The notes: generated by a model from the letters alone, not told the origin. A stretch of DNA of 9,883 nt from an uncultured Collinsella sp. (GCA_900551205.1 URUW01000055.1:1-9883); one strand, 5' to 3'; shown: positions 1 to 6,939, counted from the stretch's first letter. Made by a program: numbers and translations.

Positions 1-277
1 TCAGGTTGAGGCTACGCAAGAAGGTCGACTTGCCGCAGCCCGAAGGCCCGATGAGCGCCGTGATCTCACCCTTGTGGAAGTCGAGCGACGTATTGTGCAG
101 CGCATGGTGGTCGCCATAGTACACGTTGACGTCCTTGGCGGAGAGCACGACCTCGTCGCTCACGGCCTTGCCGCTCACGCGCACGCGCCTCTCGCTCTCC
201 CCCACGCTCGACAGAAAGTCCTGGGGGGTGTCGGACGTGGCCGCCTCGGTTGCGGGCGTTGCATTCATATCGCTCAT
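1..277 (-). CDS. pstB: Phosphate ABC transporter ATP-binding protein PstB (partial, N-terminal part)
   Basis: PstB is the cytoplasmic ATPase of the PstSCAB phosphate importer. About 92 N-terminal codons are present; the rest lies beyond position 1. The reading frame gives a non-conserved, polar N-terminal extension of about 45 residues, then an ABC start ([16 protein letters not shown]) and a Walker A motif GPSGCGKST near residues 79-87, which is the PstB version of the P-loop. The ATG at 277-275 overlaps the pstA stop in a 4-bp ATGA arrangement, so translational coupling is likely. An in-frame ATG at 268-266 is an alternative start. The extension ahead of the ABC domain is longer than in many PstB proteins. 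The family call is firm from the P-loop and the gene order; the signature and Walker B motifs are outside the window. Confidence 0.93.
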   Translation of the reverse strand, partial: MSDMNATPATEAATSDTPQDFLSSVGESERRVRVSGKAVSDEVVLSAKDVNVYYGDHHALHNTSLDFHKGEITALIGPSGCGKSTFLRSLNL

Positions 278-1200
278 TCGGCCGTCATCTTCCTTGCCAG
301 TTGCTTGCCCACGATACGGGCGACTACGTTAAACAGCAGCACGCAAATCATCAGCAGTGCCGCGGTGCCCCAGACGATCTGCTGGGCCTCGGGGCTGCCC
401 TCGCCATAGATCTTGTAGATGTGCACGGCCAGCGACTCGCCGGGACGGAACACGTTCCAGGCGCAGGTGGGGCTCGACAGGTTAAAGCTCAAGAAGTTGA
501 GGCGGACCGGCGAGCTCATGCCCGAGGTAAAGAGCAGCGCCGCGGCCTCGCCAAACACGCGGCCGGCCGAAAGCACGATGCCGGTCACGATGGCGGGCAT
601 GGCCTCGGGAATCAGGATGTGCAGTGTGGCCTCCCAGCGAGTGAGGCCCATGGCCAGGCACGCATCGCGCTGGGCCTGCGGCACGTCCTCGAGCGCCTGC
701 TGAATCACGCGCACCAGGATGGGGATGTTGAACATGGTGAGCGCGACGGCGCCGGAGATGATGGAGTACTTCCAGCCCAGCTGCACCGAGAACACCAGAA
801 AGCCGAACATGCCGACGACGATGGAGGGCAGCGAAGACAACGTCTCGATGGCGGTCGAGGCGATGTCGCGAATGGGACCGTCGGGCGCGTATTCAACTAG
901 GAAGACCGCGCCGCCCAGGCTGATGGGCACCGAGATGATCAGGGTAATCAGCAGCAGATAGAACGAGTCGAACAGCTGGTAGAGCACGCCGCCCTGCGTT
1001 CCGTTGGCGTGTGCGGGCTGCGTGAGAAAGCCCGGCTGGAACAGCGTCGAGATACCCTCGAACAGGATGTAGGCCACCATGGAGACGACGATGAGCATGA
1101 CGATGGCGGCAATCGCCGTCAGCACGCCCGTGGCGATGCGGTCCTGCTTTTGGACGCGCCCGAGTCTCGTCTCGTCGATATGGATGCGCGTGCTAGCCAC
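274..1200 (-). CDS. pstA: Phosphate ABC transporter permease PstA
   Basis: PstA is one of the two membrane subunits forming the phosphate channel with PstC. The product is 308 residues, normal for the family. It has about six hydrophobic segments (roughly residues 22-48, 80-102, 120-140, 150-165, 200-225, 275-298). The cytoplasmic EAA-type coupling loop lies at about 172-217 ([19 protein letters not shown], then [10 protein letters not shown]), where the PstB ATPase docks. I chose the GTG at 1200-1198: it overlaps the pstC stop by 8 nt (GTGGCTAG) and is preceded by a purine-rich AAGGGGGCGAAGG. The frame stays open up to a TTG at 1224-1222, but that site has no visible ribosome binding site. 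The gene ends by overlapping the pstB start. It sits in the pstSCAB operon, so phosphate-starvation control is expected from family knowledge. Confidence 0.95.
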   Translation of the reverse strand: MASTRIHIDETRLGRVQKQDRIATGVLTAIAAIVMLIVVSMVAYILFEGISTLFQPGFLTQPAHANGTQGGVLYQLFDSFYLLLITLIISVPISLGGAVFLVEYAPDGPIRDIASTAIETLSSLPSIVVGMFGFLVFSVQLGWKYSIISGAVALTMFNIPILVRVIQQALEDVPQAQRDACLAMGLTRWEATLHILIPEAMPAIVTGIVLSAGRVFGEAAALLFTSGMSSPVRLNFLSFNLSSPTCAWNVFRPGESLAVHIYKIYGEGSPEAQQIVWGTAALLMICVLLFNVVARIVGKQLARKMTAE

Positions 1201-2101
1201 GAGCCTTCGCCCCCTTGCGGCCAATGAGATGGATGATCAGGATGAAGATGAGGCTCATGCCCATCAGCAGCAGACCGAGCGCCCACAGGACGTCGTCCTG
1301 GGCCGAACCCTCGGCATAGACCGCCATGGATGTGGTGAGCGTGGTGGTAATGGTCGAGGCCGGCGACAGCAGCGACGTCGGCATGGCCTCGATGCCGCCA
1401 ATAACCATGCGCACGGCAAGCGTCTCGCCAAAGGCGCGGGTCATGCCAAGGATGACCGCGGTCATGAGCGACGGCATGGCGCTCTTGAGCACCACGTGCC
1501 AGATGGTCTGCCAGCGGGTGTAGCCTAGCGCGAGCGAGCCCTGACGGTAGCTATCGGGCACGGCACGCAGGCTATCGACCGAAAGCGTGGTCATCGTCGG
1601 CAGAATCATGACGGCCAGCACGATGGCGCCGGGCAAGATGCCCAGACCCGTGCTCACGTGGAAAACGCTCTTCATAAGACCGACGACCACGTGAAAGCCA
1701 ATCAGGCCAAAGACGACCGAGGGAATGCCGGTCAAAAGCTCAATAAGCGGCTGAAAGACCTTGGAGCCAAACTTAGGGCTAATCTCGACCGCAAAGATGG
1801 CAGAGCCGATGGCGATGGGCAGTGCGATGAGCGTGGAGAGCACCATGACCGCAAACGAGGTGACGATCAGGGGCAGGGCGCCAGTGTAGGGCAGGCCGTT
1901 TTCGGCCGTGTTGGCCAGGTCCCACTTGGTACCGATAAAAAACTCGACGATCGAGACGCCGTCCTTGAAAAAAGCCGAGAGGCCCTTTTGGGCGACCATA
2001 AAGATGAGCGCGGCAACGACAAGCGTCACGAGCGCTACGCACGCACCCGTGACGCCCAGGCCCACGTTCTCAAGCTCGCGCTTTGGCAGCTGTTTTGCCA
2101 T
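1193..2101 (-). CDS. pstC: Phosphate ABC transporter permease PstC
   Basis: PstC is the partner membrane subunit of PstA in the phosphate importer. The product is 302 residues. A short basic N-terminus (MAKQLPKREL) precedes the first membrane segment at about 15-37. Further segments lie at about 74-106, 122-143, 155-175, 210-235 and 270-294. The EAA coupling loop is visible at about 184-225 (SLALGYTRWQTIWHVVL and TRAFGETLAV), and FGETLAVRMVIGG is typical of PstC. The ATG at 2101 is preceded by GGAAAGG at a normal distance. The gene follows pstS after 25 bp and overlaps pstA by 8 nt, so it belongs to the same transcript. Nothing looks broken. Confidence 0.95.
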   Translation of the reverse strand: MAKQLPKRELENVGLGVTGACVALVTLVVAALIFMVAQKGLSAFFKDGVSIVEFFIGTKWDLANTAENGLPYTGALPLIVTSFAVMVLSTLIALPIAIGSAIFAVEISPKFGSKVFQPLIELLTGIPSVVFGLIGFHVVVGLMKSVFHVSTGLGILPGAIVLAVMILPTMTTLSVDSLRAVPDSYRQGSLALGYTRWQTIWHVVLKSAMPSLMTAVILGMTRAFGETLAVRMVIGGIEAMPTSLLSPASTITTTLTTSMAVYAEGSAQDDVLWALGLLLMGMSLIFILIIHLIGRKGAKARG

Positions 2102-2126
2102 TGCAAACCTTTCCGGGGGCGATTAC

Positions 2127-3065
2127 TTATTTAGCGGAGACCTTGCCACTGGCGTCCTTGACGACCTTCATGGCAGAAACGGGAATAAAGCCCTGCTCCT
2201 CGACGAGCTTGCCCTGGACGTCGTCGGAAAGCATGAACTCCAGGAAGGCCTTGGTGGCCTCGTCGGCGTCCTTAGCACAGTACATGTGCTCGGTCGCCCA
2301 GATCTTGAAGGAGTCGTCGGTGACGTTTGTGCTCTTGGGCTCGACGCCCTCGACCATGATGGCGTTGAACTTGGAGTCATCGAAGTGCGAGAAGTCAAGG
2401 TAGGAGATGGCGTTGTCGGTGCTGCCCATCTGAGTCTGGACATCGCCGGACTTGTCGAGCTCGGCGTCGCCCTTAAAGTCGACGGCCTCGTCGCCAAAGA
2501 CGGCGGCCTCGAAGGTGGCGCGGGTGCCGGAGCCGGCCTTGCGGTTGAGAACGACGATCTTGGCGTCGTCGCCGCCGACCTCCTTCCAGTTGGTGATCTG
2601 GCCGGAGAAGATGCCCTTGAGCTGCTCGAGGGTCAGGTCGTCGACTGTCACGTTCTTGGAGACGACGGGGCCCATGCCCACGACGGCGACCTCGTGATCG
2701 ACGAGGTTCTTGACCTGATCGGCCCCGAGCTTGGTCTCGGCGAAGACATCGGAATTACCGATGGTGACGGTGCCGGCGGCGACAGCGGTCAGGCCCTTGC
2801 CCGAACCGTTGCCCGAACCGGAGACGGAGACGTCGGGGTTGGCATCCATAAACTTCTCGGCAGCAGCCTCGACGAGAGCCTGGAACGAGGAGGCGCCGTC
2901 GTAGGTTACCTCGCCCGAGACGGACTCGGCAGCAGCGGCGCTACCCTTGTCGGCGGCGTCGGTTGCGCCTGCGCCGCCGCAACCAACGAGACCGAGACCG
3001 ACGATGCTGGCAAGACCACCAGCGAGGCCGAGGAACTGACGACGAGAATAAGCCTGATCGAGCAT
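2127..3065 (-). CDS. pstS: Phosphate-binding lipoprotein PstS, Tat-type signal
   Basis: PstS captures phosphate outside the cell and hands it to PstC/PstA. The ATG at 3065 has a good ribosome binding site (GAAAGGAAG); a GTG further upstream at 3098 keeps the frame open but lacks one. The 312-residue product begins with a twin-arginine motif SRRQFLGL (residues 7-14), a hydrophobic stretch, and a lipobox LVGC with Cys29 as the likely lipidated residue. This implies Tat export followed by membrane anchoring. An Ala/Ser-rich linker follows. The ligand-binding signatures are DGASSF (57-62), SGSGNGSGKG (82-91), SDVF (105-108), LKGIFSGQITNWKEVGG (149-165) and RKAGSGTR (175-182). They match PstS phosphate loops. 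It is the first gene of pstSCAB and so the most exposed to regulation from the upstream region. Confidence 0.95.
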   Translation of the reverse strand: MLDQAYSRRQFLGLAGGLASIVGLGLVGCGGAGATDAADKGSAAAAESVSGEVTYDGASSFQALVEAAAEKFMDANPDVSVSGSGNGSGKGLTAVAAGTVTIGNSDVFAETKLGADQVKNLVDHEVAVVGMGPVVSKNVTVDDLTLEQLKGIFSGQITNWKEVGGDDAKIVVLNRKAGSGTRATFEAAVFGDEAVDFKGDAELDKSGDVQTQMGSTDNAISYLDFSHFDDSKFNAIMVEGVEPKSTNVTDDSFKIWATEHMYCAKDADEATKAFLEFMLSDDVQGKLVEEQGFIPVSAMKVVKDASGKVSAK

Positions 3066-3090
3066 GATCTTCCTTTCATACAAGCGACTC

Positions 3091-3107
3091 GCGGGCACCC
3101 TGCCCGC
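3091..3107 (-). other. Short GC hairpin in the pstS leader
   Basis: GCGGGCA and TGCCCGC form a perfect 7-bp stem with a 3-nt loop, ending 25 nt upstream of the pstS start codon. On the minus strand it is not followed by a T-run, so it is not a terminator. It could stabilise the leader mRNA or influence ribosome access. The role is unknown. Confidence 0.4.
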
Positions 3108-3210
3108 TTTGCTGTTTGGAAAGATACGGTCTCGATCGGGCAGCGCCCGCGTCAGCTGCGCTTTATTACGGGCATCTGATAGACCCTTACCGCAAGCGCG
3201 GCTCGGCTTT

Positions 3211-3238
3211 ACAAACGAATAACAAACCCGCCACCAAG
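3211..3238 (-). promoter_or_regulatory. Possible Pho-box-like direct repeats upstream of pstS
   Basis: Read on the minus strand, GTTTGT occurs twice exactly 11 nt apart (3227-3222 and 3216-3211). A degenerate copy CTTGGT sits one further 11-nt step upstream (3238-3233). Direct 6-bp repeats with 11-nt period are the usual architecture of PhoB/PhoP sites. The location about 150-175 bp upstream of the pstS start fits a phosphate-starvation activator. The distance to any recognisable -10 is not classical and the repeat sequence was not matched to a known consensus, so this is a suggestion only. Confidence 0.3.
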
Positions 3239-3260
3239 CATGACCCGCCTTTTACACCAA

Positions 3261-3337
3261 TAAAAACAAAGTTGCGGTGAAATAGTTCCTGCTTGGCCAT
3301 CAAATGGCCCATTCTAGGAACTATTCCACCGCAACTT
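3261..3337 (-). terminator. Probable terminator of the HAD-dipeptidase operon
   Basis: Minus-strand transcripts leaving the dipeptidase stop at 3385 meet a hairpin with 22-bp arms (3316-3337 and 3269-3290), followed directly by TTTGTTTTTA (3270-3261). A long stem plus U-rich tail is the form of an intrinsic terminator, although the stem is longer and less GC-rich than usual. The hairpin also belongs to a repeat family (see 3269-3337 and 6549-6616). Confidence 0.6.
3269..3337. repeat. Long palindromic repeat, copy A
   Basis: The 22-nt arms at 3269-3290 and 3316-3337 are inverted copies with one mismatch. The 25-nt loop contains a nested hairpin GGCCAT/ATGGCC (3295-3300 and 3304-3309). Both arms contain TTGCGGTG(A/G)AATAG, which recurs in both arms of the hairpin at 6549-6616. 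Two intergenic hairpins built from the same arm sequence point to a dispersed palindromic repeat, of REP/MITE type in a broad sense. No coding capacity is seen. Confidence 0.8.
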
Positions 3338-3384
3338 AAAAAGCCCGGACGAAAGGGGTGCTAAGTTGTTAAAACGCCGCAGCC

Positions 3385-4692
3385 TTAAAGCTCAAGCTCG
3401 TTCAAACGTAAGATCGCCACGATATAAATCTTGAGCGCCTGCTTGAGCTGTTCCTCGTTGGCGCACTCGTTGGGACCGTGCATCTGGCCGCCCCACTCGG
3501 GCAGCTCCAGACCGGTCTCCTCGGGGCCAAACGAGACGGCGCGGGCAAAGTTGCGCGCGTACGTGCCGCCGCCCATGGCAAAGGGCTCAGCATGCTTGCC
3601 CGTAAACTCGTTATAGGTATCAATAAGTGCCTTCACGGCCGGATCGTCGGCAGAGACCGAGAACGGCACCTTCGCACGACCCACACGGCACGTCACGCCA
3701 AAACGGCCCACGAGCGGATCGAGCTGCTCGCGGATGGTATCGGCACTCGTGCTGTCGGGGAAGCGCACGTCGATGACCTGCTCAATATGGCCATCCGCCA
3801 CGCGGATGACGCCAGCGTTGCAGGTAAGCGGGCCAAACGCCGGACTCGTCGCATCGATACCCAGGCCGCGACCATAGGCGTCCGCATGCACAAAGGCCAG
3901 GAACTTGACGAACTCGTGCTCGGCAGGCGTCAGCAGGCGCTCGTCGCGTGCACCAAACGCGTCCTCGGCCTCGCGCAGATACGCCACGATCAGCCCGACG
4001 GCGTTGATCGTTCCCTCTGGCATCGAGGCATGACCGCCAATGCCGTGGGCGAAAATCTGCGCATGCCCGTTATCAAGCGCCGTGATCTCCAGGCGGTCGG
4101 CGTTCTCAATGGGCGCCGGCAGCTCATCGGCGGCAATCGCGAGCTCGCAGATGGACTGCGACGGAATGGCATTGCTCGCCTCGGAGCCGCTCCACGACAC
4201 GATGCGCCCGCCGTCGATCTTGGGACTCACGAACGTCGCCCCAAACTGGCCCTTCTCGGCATTGCAGACCGGAAACTCGGCATCGGGCGTAAACAAAAAG
4301 TCGGGGTCTGCGTGGTTCTCCAGATAATGGTGAACGTCGGACATGCCCACTTCCTCATCGCAGCCCAGCAGCGCGCGGAAAGTATAGCGCGGGGTAATGC
4401 CGTGCTTGAGCAGATAGGCGCCGGCGTAGAGTGACAGCACCGCCGGACCCTTGTCGTCGATAACGCCGCGGCCGAGCAGCCAGCCCTCGCGACGCTCCAG
4501 CGCAAACGGGTCGGTGTTCCAGCCCGGGCCGGCGGGCACCACGTCCACGTGGCAGATGGTCGCGAGCTGCTTGTCGCCGCGGCCAGGGATATCGGCAATG
4601 CCCACATAGCCCTCGTCGTCGCTCGTCTGATAGCCAAGCTTCTGCGCGATGCCGAGCGCACAGTCGAGCGCGTCACGGACCGGGCTCTGCAT
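3385..4692 (-). CDS. Sapep/PepV-type M20 dipeptidase, main open frame, 5' end displaced by frameshift
   Basis: This is a dinuclear-metal dipeptidase of the M20 family (PepV/Sapep group), cleaving dipeptides in the cytoplasm. The 435-residue frame keeps all expected metal and catalytic residues: H48 and D50 in HVDVVPAGPGW, D79 in GVIDDKGP, the E113-E114 pair in GCDEEVGM, D137 in TPDAEFP, and H405 in WGGQMHGPNE near the C-terminus. Family members usually start about 45 residues earlier, with a helix followed by an APFG-containing loop. That segment is encoded just upstream in a different frame (4673-4801) behind a perfect ribosome binding site, while the ATG at 4692 has none. The gene therefore looks frameshifted by a short deletion. 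The body could still be made by reinitiation, but with a shortened N-terminus. It follows the HAD gene by 54 bp and probably shares its transcript. Confidence 0.85.
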   Translation of the reverse strand: MQSPVRDALDCALGIAQKLGYQTSDDEGYVGIADIPGRGDKQLATICHVDVVPAGPGWNTDPFALERREGWLLGRGVIDDKGPAVLSLYAGAYLLKHGITPRYTFRALLGCDEEVGMSDVHHYLENHADPDFLFTPDAEFPVCNAEKGQFGATFVSPKIDGGRIVSWSGSEASNAIPSQSICELAIAADELPAPIENADRLEITALDNGHAQIFAHGIGGHASMPEGTINAVGLIVAYLREAEDAFGARDERLLTPAEHEFVKFLAFVHADAYGRGLGIDATSPAFGPLTCNAGVIRVADGHIEQVIDVRFPDSTSADTIREQLDPLVGRFGVTCRVGRAKVPFSVSADDPAVKALIDTYNEFTGKHAEPFAMGGGTYARNFARAVSFGPEETGLELPEWGGQMHGPNECANEEQLKQALKIYIVAILRLNELEL

Positions 4693-4801
4693 CGGCAGAA
4701 ACTGCCACGGACGGATAGCTCACCAGCTGCTCGATATCGGCGACGACATCTTCCCAGACCTCGTCGACATACTCAGCGACGCTCTGCTCCACCTGATTCA
4801 T
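4673..4801 (-). pseudogene. Original 5' end of the dipeptidase gene, cut off by frameshift
   Basis: The ATG at 4801 opens a 42-codon frame ending in TGA at 4675-4673. The peptide begins MNQVEQSVAEYVDEVWEDVV and continues to SYPSVAVSADAEPGP. This is the normal N-terminal helix of Sapep/PepV dipeptidases (aromatic/acidic helix, then a PSV segment). In intact family members the next residues are an APFG-type loop running into PVRDALD. Here AEPG is joined almost directly to PVRDALD, and the frame shifts at that junction. Restoring the frame needs an insertion of 2 mod 3 nucleotides, for example 17, 20 or 23. The fragment overlaps the main frame by 20 nt. Confidence 0.75.
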
Positions 4802-4807
4802 AGACTG

Positions 4808-4814
4808 CCTCCTT
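4808..4814 (-). promoter_or_regulatory. Strong ribosome binding site for the dipeptidase gene
   Basis: AAGGAGG on the minus strand lies 6 nt ahead of the ATG at 4801. It is a perfect Shine-Dalgarno sequence and shows that the original start is 4801, not the ATG at 4692. This supports the frameshift interpretation. Confidence 0.85.
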
Positions 4815-4855
4815 ACCAATGAGCGGCAAGCGTACCCGCCCCTCACATTTAGTTC

Positions 4856-5518
4856 CTAGATAGAGAAAAGTTTAGCAAGCTCGGCCACCGAGTGCACCAC
4901 TGCATCGGCACCCGCCGCCTCATGCTCACCCGGCGCCGCCGCGCCCGAATAGATGCCGATGCACGGCACGCCCATCGCGTGCGCGCCCTCGACGTCGTTA
5001 AAGCGATCGCCGATCATCACGGCATCGTCCGCCGTCGCGCCGAGCGCCGCCAGGGCATCGCGAACCGAATCGGCCTTGGTCTCGCGCCCCTGCGGCGGAT
5101 TCATGCCAACCACGGCTTCGAACTGAGAAAGACCAAGCTCATGCACCATGTCGATGCATTTGGCCTCCATGCGTGACGTCGCCACGGCCATACGCTTGCC
5201 CCGGGCGGCCAACTCATCCAGCAGCTCGGGAATCCCATCGAACACGGGGTACTCCTCCGGTCCCAGCTCATCAAAAAAGGCGCGGTACTCGTCGGCCACC
5301 ACAAGCGACTCCTCGCGGGAAAAGCCGTAAAAGTCGTGAAAGCTCTTCCACAGGGGCGGCCCGATCATGCGGCGCAGATCACCCATCTGCGTCTCCGAAA
5401 ACCCGCGCGCAGCCAGCGTCTTGCGCGTCGAGGTCATCACTGCCCGACCCGTATCGGCCACCGTGCCGTCAAAATCGAACAGCACAACCGGCCGCTCGCA
5501 AAGTTGCAATGCCGCCAT
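4856..5518 (-). CDS. HAD-superfamily phosphatase (phosphoglycolate phosphatase/Gph-like)
   Basis: A haloacid-dehalogenase-type phosphatase of 220 residues, cytoplasmic, acting through an Asp-phosphate intermediate. The four HAD motifs are present: DFDGTVADT with nucleophile D15 and acid/base D17; ATSR with T114-S115; K148 in ETKADS; and GDRFNDVEGA with D171 and D175. The helical insertion between motifs I and II (about residues 25-90) is a C1-type cap, as in Gph and beta-phosphoglucomutase relatives. The GDR.ND form is common in Gph-like members; the substrate cannot be told from sequence alone. I chose the ATG at 5518, preceded by GAAGAAGG; the frame extends to 5551 without a better site. 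It is the first gene of the unit that includes the dipeptidase and is divergent from degV. Confidence 0.88.
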   Translation of the reverse strand: MAALQLCERPVVLFDFDGTVADTGRAVMTSTRKTLAARGFSETQMGDLRRMIGPPLWKSFHDFYGFSREESLVVADEYRAFFDELGPEEYPVFDGIPELLDELAARGKRMAVATSRMEAKCIDMVHELGLSQFEAVVGMNPPQGRETKADSVRDALAALGATADDAVMIGDRFNDVEGAHAMGVPCIGIYSGAAAPGEHEAAGADAVVHSVAELAKLFSI

Positions 5519-5612
5519 CGGCACCCTTCTTCCCCAGTTGATGATTTCCACACCACCGCTTCAAACTGTTGACTATTCAACAATTGAACCTAGCAATGTA
5601 GAGCAACTCCAC

Positions 5613-5618
5613 TATACT
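5613..5618 (+). promoter_or_regulatory. Candidate -10 box of the degV promoter
   Basis: TATACT lies about 57 nt upstream of the degV ATG in the 156-bp divergent region. No convincing -35 sits 16-18 nt before it. A TTGACT at 5569-5574 is too far away for this -10. Around it, GTTGA-ctat-TCAAC and TTCAA-caa-TTGAA form small overlapping inverted repeats that could be an operator for the divergent pair. Weak evidence. Confidence 0.35.
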
Positions 5619-5674
5619 TGTCGCACTTTGCTTTCAGAAGGCGGCGCTGCCGCGCCCCAACGAAAGGTGCAATT

Positions 5675-6535
5675 ATGTCTTTTGCCATCATAACCGACTC
5701 CACGTCGGACATCTCCCCCGCCCGTGCCCAAGAGCTCGGCATTTACGTGATTCCGCTGCATGTGATTATCGAGGGCGAGGACCTGCTCGACCAGGTGCAG
5801 ATTACCGCCGAGGAATACGTCGCCCGCATGGCTGGCTCCGAGCAGCTGCCGCACACCTCGCAGCCGAGCGCCGGCGAGTTCAAGGCGCTGTTTGACCGCG
5901 TACGCGCCGATGGCCACGACAGCGCGATCTTTATCTCGCTGTGCAGCGAGTGGTCCGCCTGCTATTCCAACGCATGCCTGGTCGCCGAGACCCACGAGCT
6001 CGACGTGCGCTGCATCGATTCGCGCACCGGCTCGGGCGCCGAGGGCCTGCTGGTGGAGTACGCGCTGGCTATGCGCGAGGACGGCCGCAGCCTGGACGAG
6101 ACCGAGGCGCAGATCCGCGCGGCCCTGCCCGACGCCCACCTGCTGCTGATTCCCCGCACGCTCGAGAACCTCGTTAAGAACGGCCGCGCGCCCAAGCTTG
6201 CCGGCCAGCTCACGCAGATGCTCAACATTCGCCTGGCCGTTTCGCCGGAGTGGAAATCGGGCGAGATCAAGGCCATCAAAAAGGGCCGCGGCGCCAAGCG
6301 CATCGTCGCCAACACCATGGCAGATTGCCTCGCGTTTTTGGACGAGCACCCGGGCTCAAGCGTGCGTGTGCTCACGACCGGCGCCGCCGAGGAGCAGGAA
6401 CTTGTCAACGAGGCACTCGCGGGCCAGGATTACGTAGACGCCGGCACCGGCCCCATCGGCTGCACCATCGCCACCCATGTAGGCGTCGACGCCATCGCCA
6501 TCAGCTACTGCCCCCGCTACCAGCCCATCCACTAG
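5675..6535 (+). CDS. DegV family protein (fatty-acid binding)
   Basis: DegV proteins bind a long-chain fatty acid; FakB members present it to the kinase FakA for phosphorylation and phospholipid synthesis. This 286-residue protein is of usual length and is cytoplasmic. Visible motifs are TDSTSD (7-12), TSQPS (61-65), an IDSRTGSGAEG loop (114-124), LENLVKNGRAP (163-173), LNIRLAVSPEWKSGEI (183-198), KKGRGAKRI (202-210) and a C-terminal GCTIATHVG (262-270) with the conserved His268. The loop normally written SGTYQSA reads SACYSNA here, a modest divergence. The ATG at 5675 follows GAAAGGTG at good spacing; the frame is open further upstream to 5618, but that overlaps the promoter. No fakA is in the window, so a FakB role is inferred from the family only. 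Confidence 0.92.
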   Translation: MSFAIITDSTSDISPARAQELGIYVIPLHVIIEGEDLLDQVQITAEEYVARMAGSEQLPHTSQPSAGEFKALFDRVRADGHDSAIFISLCSEWSACYSNACLVAETHELDVRCIDSRTGSGAEGLLVEYALAMREDGRSLDETEAQIRAALPDAHLLLIPRTLENLVKNGRAPKLAGQLTQMLNIRLAVSPEWKSGEIKAIKKGRGAKRIVANTMADCLAFLDEHPGSSVRVLTTGAAEEQELVNEALAGQDYVDAGTGPIGCTIATHVGVDAIAISYCPRYQPIH

Positions 6536-6548
6536 GGGCACCTTTACC

Positions 6549-6616
6549 ACTTGCGGTGGAATAGGAACTGTTTTTGGCTTATCAGCCGCAAATCAATCCC
6601 TATTCCACCGCAACTT
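6549..6616. repeat. Long palindromic repeat, copy B, between degV and the toxin gene
   Basis: The arms of about 31-32 nt are inverted copies with a few mismatches. A terminal mini-stem GGCT-tatc-AGCC closes the loop. Both arms carry TTGCGGTGGAATAG, shared with the arms of the hairpin at 3269-3337, after which the two copies differ. The element lies between convergent genes (degV stop 6535, toxin stop 6629) and could block transcription from both sides. However, neither side is followed by a T-run, so it is not a standard intrinsic terminator. Confidence 0.8.
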
Positions 6617-6628
6617 AGAAATCGGCGA

Positions 6629-6937
6629 TCAGCCCAGCGGACCCTGAAACAGTTCCTGATGAGTGCCCATTCTCACCAGCCTAATCACTGGGTTAGTCTT
6701 ATGGGGAAGATAAAGAACGACCACATCGACCAAGCCATCGGATAGGTGGAAATCGATGTGGCCGTTGTAGTTTCCGCCCGGGTTTGAGAGCTCGTGGGCG
6801 CCATACTCCGCCGGAAGTGACCCATGAGCCACAAGCTCTGCAACCGCCGCTTTAAACTCACTTTTTAGCTGCGGATGCATGCGCATCGTTCGTTTGTAGT
6901 CCACCTTAAATTGAGCCTCGACTTTAATCTCGAACAT
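6629..6937 (-). CDS. YafQ/RelE-family mRNA interferase toxin
   Basis: A 102-residue type II toxin expected to cut mRNA at the ribosome and to be neutralised by the upstream antitoxin. It shows the YafQ layout: basic N-terminal helices (FKVDYKRTMRMHPQL), LPAEYGAHEL, then NGHIDFHLSD, a beta strand DVVVLYLPHK and RLVRMGTHQELF. Residues matching the E. coli YafQ active site are visible: H48, H64, D67, H93 and F97, with the H-x3-F spacing kept. The stretch after D67 (GLVDVVV) differs from the usual W-x-L-I-Y pattern. The ATG at 6937 comes 2 nt after the antitoxin stop, with GAGGAA as ribosome binding site inside the end of the antitoxin gene. Tight coupling is typical of such pairs. It looks intact. 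Confidence 0.88.
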   Translation of the reverse strand: MFEIKVEAQFKVDYKRTMRMHPQLKSEFKAAVAELVAHGSLPAEYGAHELSNPGGNYNGHIDFHLSDGLVDVVVLYLPHKTNPVIRLVRMGTHQELFQGPLG

Positions 6938-6939
6938 CG

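Larger units (their letters stand above)
3066..3384. other. Intergenic region between pstS and the dipeptidase gene
   Basis: This 319-bp stretch has no supportable gene. From the pstS side it holds a 7-bp GC-rich hairpin (3091-3107), an AT-rich TAATAA that could be a -10 on the minus strand (3168-3163, weak), 11-bp-spaced direct repeats resembling a Pho box (3211-3238), and the long hairpin at 3269-3337. The pstS promoter must lie here, since the upstream gene appears to terminate at the hairpin, but no convincing -35/-10 pair could be fixed by eye. Confidence 0.6.

Noticed and set aside
1201..1224. Extended pstA start at TTG 1224
   Set aside because: There is no ribosome binding site. The GTG at 1200 has a purine-rich site and the usual short overlap with the pstC stop.
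3066..3098. Extended pstS start at GTG 3098
   Set aside because: The ATG at 3065 has a clear GAAAGGAAG site and places the twin-arginine motif and lipobox at normal distance from the N-terminus.
1908..3179. Plus-strand open frame of 423 codons opposite pstC and pstS
   Set aside because: It is antisense to pstS with low-complexity Gly/Asp/Leu/Val-rich translation. The codon pattern of pstS explains it.
3478..4434. Plus-strand open frame of 318 codons opposite the dipeptidase
   Set aside because: It is antisense to a frame with intact M20 metal-site motifs, with no ribosome binding site or recognisable domain.
5630..5674. Riboswitch in the degV leader
   Set aside because: Only a short GGCGC/GCGCC stem is present; the leader of about 50 nt is too short and lacks any known aptamer pattern.
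5612..6349. Minus-strand open frame of 245 codons opposite degV
   Set aside because: The plus strand encodes all DegV motifs; the antisense translation is unrelated and lacks a start signal.
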